DNA of 15,000 nucleotides, taken from positions 29,268,596-29,283,595 of the forward strand of contig NC_045140.1 of NCBI RefSeq assembly GCF_008831285.2, written 5' to 3'. Made by a program: the position numbers and the translations under genes. The notes beneath the pieces were generated by a model that was not told where the DNA came from, did no database searches, and worked only from the letters and a program-made list of their open reading frames with translations. Positions 1 to 6,699 of this stretch are shown one piece after another (within the stretch, counting starts at the first letter, position 1; every line of letters begins with the position of its first letter). Source of the stretch: Nymphaea colorata (Eukaryota > Streptophyta > Magnoliopsida > Nymphaeales > Nymphaeaceae).

Positions 1-537
1 GACCAAAGGTGGATTTCCGAAAAATAAGATTTATGGTAGGCCAGGTGATTTTCGCGTTAGCCCGTATTACCCGAGAGCGATCGCCCAAAGCACCTGTGAG
101 GTTCGTCGGAGGGGGGGGGGGGGCTGGTGAAACATTTGCTCGGCTCGATGGACCTTGCTGTAGTCCCTCTTGTGCCCGGTCTTCCGCTGCTTGCGGAAAG
201 TGCTCAGAACACTAGGGATACACAAGGCGGATTCGTACTTCAAAAATACTTATGGTAGACCAAGTGATTTTCGCGTTAGCCCCTTTTACCCGGGAGCCGT
301 CGCCCAAATCACATGTATGGGAGATCATTTGCATCAATCGGCTGCTGTAGTCCCCTGTGCCGGTCTTCCGCTGCTCGCGGACAGCGTCGGAACACTAGGA
401 TACAGAAAGCGAATTCGCGCGATACTTCAAAATATTAATATTTATGGTAGACCAAGTGATTTTCGCGTTGGCCTTTTACGGGAGCCATCGCCAATCACCT
501 ATAGGTTAACCACCAGCTCGGATCGACGGACTTGACC
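1..537. repeat. Satellite-like tandem array, about 190-220 bp monomers (left flank)
   Basis: Three monomers begin with the same block TTATGGTAG, at 31, 250 and 442 (spacings 219 and 192). Each is followed by a shared stretch containing GTGATTTTCGCGTT, then TTTTACCCGGGAGC-like and ATCGCCCAAATCACCTG-like blocks. A second shared block (GTAGTCCC, GTCTTCCGCTGCT, ACACTAGG) lies about 145-180 bases into monomers 1 and 2. The third monomer is interrupted at 537 by the retrotransposon and resumes at 10230. I do not recognise the repeat family. Bases 1-30 look like the end of a preceding monomer. Short ORFs across this block are not conserved between monomers and are not taken as genes. Confidence 0.8.
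111..123. repeat. Poly-G run (13 G)
   Basis: Thirteen consecutive G lie within the first satellite monomer, preceded by GGA. The other monomers lack the run, and it explains part of the first monomer's greater length (219 against 192). It may be a true expansion or an assembly artefact of a homopolymer. Confidence 0.8.
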
Positions 538-1420
538 TGATAGGACCTAAATCCAGAACCTCCGCCGGATGTCGATCCTCTCCCAAGATCTCTCGGAGGA
601 GCCGTCGGACAACTCTAAAATCCAGTTATTTACAATAAAGAAAACCCGGCCGGACAGGACCCCGGCTCAAAATACCCTAGGTAGCGGTACAAGTAGGGGA
701 ACCCAAAACTAACTAAGATTGACCTACTACAATTGACTACGAAGGTGGTGAAGCTTTACAATTTGCGAGCGATACAAATATTTAAACCTCTCACAGCTCA
801 CTCACAAACCATACAAACCACACTAGCGGCCAAACCACGCCCCTAATCCAAGTAGGTAGGTCGGCTCCTTGCGGTCGTGTCTCGGGCACAGTGCCCTCGA
901 GGTACCACGGAAGGGAGCAAGGCCGAAGCCGGGCTAAAGCAGGAAACAAAAGCAAACTAAGATGCTTCCTAGATGCAAAAGCAAAAACTACCACCCCGAT
1001 AGCTACAAGGGGGAGAAGAACACGATACCAGCCAAGGGTATTCCTTGGCGCAGCCGGATTCGGACCACGGGGTGAGAACCAGTCCCCGGGTATTGCAGCT
1101 CACGGTTCACGGATGTCGGCTGAGAAGGGCCTCCTCGAAGCGCCTACACTGATGACGAGCGCCGATGAGGAAGGGCTTAGATTCGGCTTGTCGCCGATGC
1201 CGCTGGCTAGGACGCCGCCTAGAGTGCCGAGGGGGGCTGCTGCCGGGAAGCGACAGCGCCTACCTGCCTTCGTCAGAAGGTGGTTCGACCGCACGCGCCG
1301 TGCGATGCCGACGGAGTGAAGGTGGCCGAGGAAGGGGGCCGGGTGTAACCGGCCAAGCCTAGACCTAACTAAGGCTGGGGTTGGTTTGGTTCGGCAGGGC
1401 TCTATAGGTAGGCTGGCTTA

Positions 1421-1706
1421 GTCAAGATAGGCTAGGGTTGGGGTAGGCTAGAGGGATCTTGTGGGTTTAGGAGGGAAAGTAGGTAGCCTAACTACGAGGT
1501 GAGTCTAGTCGGGCTGGTCTGGGTCGAGCCTAGGCTCAAGGTCAATGGTCACTATTGACCAAATGCGGGTAGAGGTTGACTAAATAGGAGGTTGACTAAT
1601 GGACCGAGCTTAGTAGGTCCGGGTCAAGTAGGTCAAGAGGAGTCACTCGAGGTAGGCTCGAGTCAACTAGGCTAGCTTAGAAAGGAGGTGAGCTAGGTGG
1701 GGTCAA
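1421..1706. promoter_or_regulatory. TTGAC (W-box core) cluster in LTR 1
   Basis: Nine TTGAC/GTCAA pentamers lie in 286 bases, starting at 1421, 1541, 1555, 1576, 1592, 1623, 1632, 1662 and 1702, against an expectation below one for both strands. Two of them form an inverted pair (GGTCAAT at 1540-1546, ATTGACC at 1554-1560). TTGAC is the core of the WRKY-factor W-box, usually TTGACC or TTGACT. The cluster is present in all three LTRs. It lies about 1.8 kb downstream of the predicted TATA box, so any role would be as a downstream enhancer or in antisense transcription. The motif count is seen directly; function is inferred. Confidence 0.4.
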
Positions 1707-1858
1707 TGTTTCCTACTTTAGTCTAAGGCAAGTGGGGAGGTGGCGGCTTAGGACCAGTCCAGAAAGAGTGGGTTGCTTAGGGTAGGTGGCGGCACAAGAG
1801 GGAACCTAGCTAGGTGGGATGGGACTTGGCTGGTCGTGCCAAGTGGTTGTGCCGGATC

Positions 1859-1874
1859 CTTGCCACGTGGCAAG
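1859..1874. promoter_or_regulatory. 16-bp perfect palindrome centred on a G-box (LTR 1)
   Basis: CTTGCCACGTGGCAAG is a perfect palindrome around CACGTG, the G-box core bound by plant bZIP and bHLH factors. Two further CACGTG sites, both in the context ACACGTGGA, lie at 2097-2102 and 2374-2379 of this LTR. The palindrome is identical in LTR 2 (8021-8036) and LTR 3 (12106-12121). Binding is not shown by sequence alone. Confidence 0.45.
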
Positions 1875-2291
1875 ATGAGGGGAGCAAGACAGAGAGAGCT
1901 AGAAAAGGGCTAGCTATTAGGGAAAGATTTGAACTCTTTCCTAACTGATAGGGAGGAGCTCGACAAAGGAGGAGAGGGAGATTTACGGCTGAGAAGAATA
2001 AGGAAGATCGGCTAGGTGGCAATGATCTTTCCTAAACGATAGGAGATGGAATCGGGAAGGTAGGGAAGGAGATCTCGCAAGGAGCCACCGGCTGGACACG
2101 TGGAAGAATGCGGGACCAAGATGGTGAGGTGGCTGATGGGCTGGCTGATGGGGTGGCAAAGGGCTAGGGAGATAGCGACACTTGGCGAGATGGAGGGCTG
2201 TGATGAAAAACGGATTAGGGTTGACGATTTCTAAAGAGACAAAATAGGGAAGGAGATTCGGCTGCTAGGGATCCTTCCTAAAAGGTTGGGG

Positions 2292-2316
2292 CTCGAGATC
2301 CTAGACTGATCTCGAG
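2292..2316. repeat. Perfect inverted repeat, 9-bp arms (LTR 1)
   Basis: CTCGAGATC (2292-2300) and GATCTCGAG (2308-2316) flank a 7-base loop. The pair is also perfect in LTR 2 and has one mismatch in LTR 3 (GATCTTGAG). Confidence 0.8.
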
Positions 2317-2483
2317 TGGGACAGGTGTAGGCTGACTAGGACTTGACTTGGGGGAAAGTAGCTAGGATGCTGACACGTGGACAGATGGAGGGACGTAGGC
2401 CAAGGTGGGGAATTAGGGTTGAAGGCCGAAAAGTATACCGAAAAGGAAACAAGGGGGACGCGGCCAGGGCTCTTCAGGCAGCC

Positions 2484-3040
2484 CTGTTTCCGGCGGACTT
2501 TTACCGGCCAAATGAAGTCCGATCACTGCGATTTTTGGATATGTTGGAACTGGGATCGAGACGATTCCGACGGTATCAAGAACGCCTTCAAACTCCCGAC
2601 GGATCGCCGGGAAATGGCCGTTGAACAGGCCGGTCTGCTGCTGTCCGCTGCAGAACGACGGCAGCGACACAGAACTGTTTCGCCACCGATTTCGATACCC
2701 AAATGATCTCGGATCTTAATGAAATTTTAACAGAAGATATATGACCTTAAGACGATTCTAACGGCGTATTGTACGCATTGAAACTCCCAGGGAATCTACA
2801 GATCCAGATCAAAGAACAGCAACCTGTTTCTGGAAATGACAGAATCGCGGCCGCGGAAGGTGTTCTGTTCCTGCTCCGATTTGACCGACCAAACGATCTC
2901 CAATCACCACCAGATTTGGGTATGTTGTAGAGGACGTCAAGACGATTCCAACGGTATATAGATCGTCCTCTAACTCTCGGTAAATCTTCAGATATGGCTG
3001 TTTTAACAGGCGGCTGTTTCTGAACTTCCGCCTGCCGCGC
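2484..3040. repeat. Three-unit diverged tandem repeat, about 190 bp period (LTR 1)
   Basis: Units start at about 2484, 2675 and 2865, each with a CTGTTT/CTGTTC block; the shared block GACGATTCnnACGG lies at 2560, 2751 and 2941. Both landmarks give spacings of 191 and 190. Other shared stretches are a CCGATTT-like block near the unit start and an AAACTCnCnG stretch after the GACGATTC block. The units are clearly diverged from one another, yet the array is preserved in all three LTRs, so it predates them. In the sense orientation it would lie in the transcribed leader downstream of the TATA box. Confidence 0.75.
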
Positions 3041-3138
3041 GCGACCGAGAACGTGAGAGATCCGACGGCGGGAAACTTGCTTCGTTCTTCCTCTTCACCG
3101 TCCGAACTTCTTCAAGAGTGGCTTTGAAAGCCGTCGAT

Positions 3139-3162
3139 ATTGAAGACGTTGCCGTCTTCAAT
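3139..3162. repeat. Perfect hairpin, 10-bp arms and 4-base loop (LTR 1)
   Basis: ATTGAAGACG and CGTCTTCAAT flank the loop TTGC. The structure is unchanged in LTR 2 and LTR 3. It is the longest perfect stem I found in the LTR and would fall early in the predicted transcript leader. Confidence 0.8.
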
Positions 3163-3524
3163 CTTCCCAGCGTAAGATCGGCCTCTCCACTTCTGTGTGG
3201 GTGAGAAGAAGGCACCAGAACTTACTTGTATCTTTGCACGAAGGGGGAATAAACCGTGGACAAAGGAGGGACCGTCGCCGTTGGGGAAGATCGCCTAAGC
3301 CGTGCACCTTATGCCTGTGTCTCCAAGGACTGCGGCTCTTCAAGGTGTGTTGTGGAGAGGAGGCGCCGTGGAGGTAGAGGACGCGAGGTGGGAGAAGACA
3401 CCAACTCTCGGCTAGAGCATGGTGGGAGACGAGAAGGGAGATGCCTCGAGAGAGGAGAGAGATGAAAAACGCCCAAATGGCCACTTTACTCAAAATTTGC
3501 TTACAATCTACAAGATCCAAAAAC

Positions 3525-3531
3525 TTATATA
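3525..3531 (-). promoter_or_regulatory. Predicted TATA box of LTR 1
   Basis: On the sense strand the sequence reads TGTATATAAG, an excellent TATA box about 533 bases from the U3 end of the LTR. It is the best match I could find on the sense strand. Transcription would start about 30 bases downstream (near 3495). An inverted repeat GAGCCGG/CCGGCTC (3544-3550, 3566-3572) lies just upstream. The motif is identical in all three LTRs. Confidence 0.5.
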
Positions 3532-3747
3532 CATTCCTAGTGTGAGCCGGGTCTACAATCCAAATCCGGCTCTCTACCCAGACCCAAGTACTATTGGTGC
3601 AAGGCACAACCCGCCTTGCTAGGTCCCTACTTCGAAACTCAATGCTAACATGAATTTAAAGTGCATAAAGCTAAAACCGGGCCTAACACCCAATACGAAA
3701 AGCAAATGAAAAGTCCCTGAGCCTTGCGAGCCCAGGGCGGGGACCTC

Positions 3748-4062
3748 GTGCAGGTAACCGCCTGCACTTCGGGTTAGGGCAAGGGCTTGGTCTCAACTCC
3801 GCCCAAGTCTTGTCTCCTCCTTTTGGACCGTAGCTGCTCCTCCCTCTCCGCCCACTGCAGCCATAAACGAGTTGCTCATAAGGTCGACATAGGTCCAAAC
3901 CCAAACCGTGCCACGGTTTAGCCTCACAAGTTCACAAGGGTGTAGGCTCGATAGGTGGTAATCGACAAGCCCAGCTACACCCTACGCCACTAGTTAGGCT
4001 TGCACAGGGTCCTTCGGCCATGCTGCCCGCTGGCCGCATACATGCCCAATTTTGGCATGTAT
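3748..4062. repeat. Three perfect inverted repeats at the U3 end of LTR 1
   Basis: GTGCAGG/CCTGCAC lies at 3748-3754 and 3761-3767, AAACCGT/ACGGTTT at 3903-3909 and 3913-3919, and ATACATGCC/GGCATGTAT at 4038-4046 and 4054-4062. The last sits 2 bases from the LTR terminus, at the end recognised by integrase. The arms of all three are preserved in LTR 2 and LTR 3; one loop base differs in LTR 3 (GTAACCACC in place of GTAACCGCC). Confidence 0.7.
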
Positions 4063-4471
4063 CAGATCCACCCTCCTTACATCGAGCTTGACCCCAAGCT
4101 CGTCTATGTTGTCATCATGGGTGATCTGCACCACTCCCATCAACTTACCCACGTACTTAGTATGAGGTCCGTAATCTCTAGGTAAGTGCTCTAGGGATTC
4201 TTCGGAAGAGAGAACCTTTGCCTCGGTTTTCTCATGTAAACCCATAAGAGGGTTCCCGCTTCCTTGCCCCTATCAGATGCTCGACCATCTGACTGTCGTC
4301 TTGGACCATAGTCCCGTGGTAAGAGGCCAAGTAGTGACCTTTGCTGCCCAAGAACATGCTCGGGCTCTTGCGGGTTCTCCAACACATCACGCGGTTTGCC
4401 TCTGTCATGGGCCTGCCATATACGTCCTATTCTTGGGATCCCATATTGTCCCACAAGGGATACTGGCTGGC
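3994..4471 (-). pseudogene. Broken coding-like tail downstream of the FHA-like ORF
   Basis: Reading on in the same frame past the stop of the FHA-like ORF gives 14 codons, a second TAG (4427-4429), then 64 open codons to a TGA at 4232-4234. That stretch has a normal protein-like composition, including the segment MVQDDSQMVEHLIGARKREP. An 83-codon ORF in another frame (4245 down to 3994) overlaps the end by a few bases and also looks coding-like (for example GKLMGVVQITHDDNIDELGV), but runs across the LTR boundary. The simplest inference is that the ancestral gene was longer and reached close to the polypurine tract, and that two nonsense changes and one frame change have cut it. In the second element, extra bases near 14355 and 14447 further disturb the same stretch. 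No known domain is recognised. A third frame is also open here, so the choice of coding frame is uncertain. Confidence 0.4.
4065..4078 (-). promoter_or_regulatory. Polypurine tract of the complete element
   Basis: On the sense strand, AAGGAGGGTGGATC directly precedes the LTR start TGATA. Its position next to the 3' LTR and its purine richness (12 of 14) fit the plus-strand primer of an LTR element. The same sequence abuts LTR 3. A perfect hairpin, CGAGCTTG/CAAGCTCG with loop ACCC, lies just upstream on the sense strand (4083-4102). Confidence 0.7.
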
Positions 4472-5905
4472 CTATATTAGTTTCCACGTCCAGCCATGCT
4501 TCGGCTGCGCCACTAACTCTTGAATCATGCGCAAGGGGGAATGACTAGATCCGAGAGTTAAGGTCTCTAGTGGACTGGGTGATTCTCCCAACTTGGTCAC
4601 ACAATCCTCTAGATCTGAGCAAATGGATCTCTTCCAAGGCGTGGGAAGGAGATCGACTTTTCCATTATGGCCTGGACCTTCTTTGGCAAGCTCTTCATGA
4701 GCATCGTATATTCTTCTTTCTTTTTGACAAAGCTCATGGGTGGCTGTCCTCTGTAGGTTGCTCCTCACATCTTCCTTATCATTACCACCCTCCTTAGGCT
4801 TTGCCTTACCCTTAGGAGTGAGGGGCTGTGGTGGTAATGTAGCACTCGAAGCACATTCAACTTGTGTGGAAGGCACAAGTTGCTTGTCCTCTTCGTCGAG
4901 CAGTCCTGTGACATGATTTTTAGGGACTGCGCAAGAGGACTCGGGTATCCAATCTTCGCTGAGGACTGTAAGAGGCTCTTTAGCATAGCCATGGGTGGTG
5001 CCGAGCTTGAGCTCGTCTCGTAGCTGGCCTCGTATCGCTTCTATGTCATCGTCAGGCCTGATGCTCTCGAGAGATGTGGGCATGTTTTCAGCTAACTCCT
5101 GCCATTCAAGCCCCATGTAGACTCGGCTATTCCCTTTGGTGCTTTCCGACTCGCTAGGGGAGACCAAGATTCTCTTAGTTTTCGGTCTCTGGATTTTAAT
5201 TCTAAGAATTCGGTACCCCTTCTTAGATTTCTTGGCCGGCTGGACTGCGCTAATTTTCTGTGAAGCTCGTAGGTCCTCCTTGGACAGTAAGACCACTTGT
5301 TCGGAACCACAAACCTTGTGAGTTTGCCCCATGGTTGGTTGTTGGTCTTTGCTCGTATCACTTGGCGCTGTCTCATTTTCGTTCGACTCTTCGCATTTTA
5401 ACCTTTCTCTTATCAGGTCGATCTTTTCAAGCACCTTTTGCGCCATTTCATCCCATGTAGGAGGTCTTGGGCTTTGGGCATTCGGCCCATAATGCTCCTC
5501 AAAGGATTCCGTTCGCTTCTTCGCATAAGGAGAGGGTCTTTCCTCCAGCACAAAGCAACGGTTCATGAGCCCAACTTGGATAGTTTCCCCAAGATAGATT
5601 CGCTCCCAAGTTCGAGGTCTCACCTTGTGTCCAGCCACAATCAATCTACCCGTGTAGGTGGTATTGGCTATCCATAGCGCCGGGGTGACTTTATCTATGG
5701 CCAACTCGAAATGGCGTCCTTGTACGCTAGGGTGTCGGAACCACAAATCACACTCGGGATTACTACCGGCCTTGATATACACCCATCTTGGACCTTGGTC
5801 CATCTCATCGCCTCTTAGCAATAGGGTGTCCTCCATGAATTCCCCGTTCAGGTAGGTGCTTAGAAGTATATCCATTTCGTCAAGACGGGCACCTATATCC
5901 GCCAT
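4472..5905 (-). CDS. Retrotransposon-borne protein with a degenerate FHA-like domain (477 aa)
   Basis: This is the only long ORF of the element, in sense orientation, about 0.8 kb downstream of the 5' LTR, where gag is expected. The start is well defined: ATGGCG is preceded immediately by an in-frame TAG (5906-5908). Residues about 42-120 follow the FHA pattern: a strand VYIKAG, then NPECDLWFRHPSVQGRHFEL, a middle strand LWIANTTYTG, and ERIYLGETIQVG near the end. FHA domains bind phosphothreonine using an Arg after the first Gly, a Ser in SxxH and an Asn in an NG turn. Here these are Ser, Gln and Thr, while the His (residue 65) and the turn Gly (86) remain, so the fold may persist without normal ligand binding. 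Later parts are a helix-like stretch (151-170), a Lys/Arg-rich patch (224-245, NLS-like), an acidic run (about 284-299) and a Ser/Pro-rich C-terminal half. There is no CCHC knuckle, protease or polymerase motif. Function is unknown; a captured host gene and a highly diverged gag are both possible. Confidence 0.6.
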   Translation of the reverse strand: MADIGARLDEMDILLSTYLNGEFMEDTLLLRGDEMDQGPRWVYIKAGSNPECDLWFRHPSVQGRHFELAIDKVTPALWIANTTYTGRLIVAGHKVRPRTWERIYLGETIQVGLMNRCFVLEERPSPYAKKRTESFEEHYGPNAQSPRPPTWDEMAQKVLEKIDLIRERLKCEESNENETAPSDTSKDQQPTMGQTHKVCGSEQVVLLSKEDLRASQKISAVQPAKKSKKGYRILRIKIQRPKTKRILVSPSESESTKGNSRVYMGLEWQELAENMPTSLESIRPDDDIEAIRGQLRDELKLGTTHGYAKEPLTVLSEDWIPESSCAVPKNHVTGLLDEEDKQLVPSTQVECASSATLPPQPLTPKGKAKPKEGGNDKEDVRSNLQRTATHELCQKERRIYDAHEELAKEGPGHNGKVDLLPTPWKRSICSDLEDCVTKLGESPSPLETLTLGSSHSPLRMIQELVAQPKHGWTWKLI

Positions 5906-6687
5906 CTACTCTACTAAAGCAACTGCAAAAGCACACTGATGCTGGAATAAGAACTGACTAACTTCTCCTATGGAAATCACTGCTGCACTGTCTAGGCTGC
6001 CCCCGGTGCCTTGTTGAAATCTGCCCCGTGTGCGTCTAAGGAAGACGGAACCAGTCGCCTGTCACCGCGCCCGCCTGGCGCCTCGGTGGCTAACTCTCGC
6101 TCTCAGCCGGGCCCAAGAGTGGGGCCTAAACTGTCGCGTCCGCCTGACGCCTCGACAGCGCACCTCGAGCTCAAGCACCTTAGTGTTGTGCGGTGTGCAC
6201 AACCACAGTCTAGACCGTTTTTCAGGCAGTCAAAGACCGACACACAGAAACTCCAAATGGTGGAATTTTGCCTCCAAACTTGATCAGCACAAATTTGGGA
6301 TAGTTATCTAACTACCCACCAATTTTCAGCTCGATTTGACCACAGGAAGCCTTCGAAACAACGTAATTTTCCTGGCAGACTGTCACCAGGACAGGTTCTG
6401 TCCGCCCAGGCCTTCAGTCCAGTTCAGGGCCACTCTCTCAAATATTTCGGAAGAATCTCGTCAAGTGCCCTAAATAACTTTTGTAGATTATGTAATTACG
6501 AAGTTCCACACCAAATTTCAGTCAATTCCGAGGTCGTTTGCTATCCGAAACCGCCTGAAAACTCCTGCTGGCTGTGACAGTCCAGAAAACAGAAACTGCT
6601 ACAAACTGAAATTCTGCTACTCCTATTAACACCAGAAACACCGAAACCAGAAATCTGTCCCACACTTCACGACTGTACTCCAAGCTT
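5906..6687 (-). other. Internal 5' leader of the element, non-coding
   Basis: I find no supportable ORF on the sense strand in these 782 bases. They hold a diverged direct repeat of about 70 bp (near 6059-6106 and 6131-6175) sharing CCGCCTGnCGCCTCG, an inverted repeat GTTGTGC/GCACAAC (6185-6191, 6197-6203), and a short stem GGACAG/CTGTCC (6389-6394, 6398-6403). The remainder (about 6270-6680) is AT-richer. In LTR elements this region carries dimerisation and packaging signals, and the stems are candidates, but that is inference from position only. Confidence 0.55.
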
Positions 6688-6699
6688 GCTCTGATACCA
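6688..6699 (-). promoter_or_regulatory. Primer-binding site, initiator tRNA-Met type
   Basis: On the sense strand TGGTATCAGAGC is complementary to the 3' end of plant initiator tRNA-Met (GCTCTGATACCA) over 12 bases. It starts 2 bases (AT) inside the 5' LTR boundary at 6702, the standard place for minus-strand DNA priming. This fixes the direction of the element. Confidence 0.9.

Larger units (their letters stand above)
538..4064 (-). repeat. LTR 1 (3' LTR of the complete element), 3527 bp
   Basis: Boundaries are fixed by alignment with the two other copies: all three begin TGATAGGACC and end GGCATGTATCA, with unrelated sequence or internal sequence outside. Read on the sense (minus) strand, U3 starts at 4064 and U5 ends at 538. 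A TATA box at 3525-3531 implies U3 of about 0.57 kb and a very long R-U5. From low to high coordinates the LTR holds a region common to all copies (538-1370), a TAGG/TTGAC-rich block (about 1370-1720), a G/A-rich block with G-boxes (about 1730-2480), a three-unit tandem repeat (2484-3040), and the promoter and U3 (about 3040-4064). Open frames inside the LTR are broken by single-base changes between copies, so none is annotated as a gene. Confidence 0.95.

Noticed and set aside
31-537. CRISPR-like or regularly spaced short repeat array
   Set aside because: The similarity runs through most of each 190-220 bp monomer, with no short repeat plus unique spacer pattern. This is satellite structure.
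891-1319. 142-codon plus-strand ORF in LTR 1, with counterparts at 7055-7525 and 11138-11566
   Set aside because: It is antisense to the element, and a one-base deletion in LTR 2 changes its C-terminal third. No domain is seen. It is an open frame in GC-rich LTR sequence repeated because the LTR is repeated.
1681-1695. AAAGGAGGTGAGC as a bacterial ribosome-binding site
   Set aside because: The context is a plant LTR with no following ORF on the plus strand. The match comes from local G/A-rich composition.
2343-2706. Overlapping 93- and 109-codon plus-strand ORFs, repeated in every LTR
   Set aside because: They lie in the tandem repeat and G/A-rich LTR block and are antisense to the element. 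The 93-codon and 109-codon frames contradict each other, and neither shows a domain.
3158-3607. 149-codon minus-strand ORF in LTR 1
   Set aside because: The homologous frames in LTR 2 and LTR 3 end after about 97-99 codons because of single-base differences, and it overlaps the TATA box. It is not a conserved gene.
4535-4539. Programmed ribosomal frameshift at the C-run (sense strand)
   Set aside because: A five-C run alone is not a recognised slippery heptamer with a following structure, and the two copies differ in length as expected of a simple indel.
6011-6311. 90- and 93-codon plus-strand ORFs in the internal leader
   Set aside because: They are antisense to the element, overlap each other in different frames over a GC-rich direct repeat, and show no recognisable motif.
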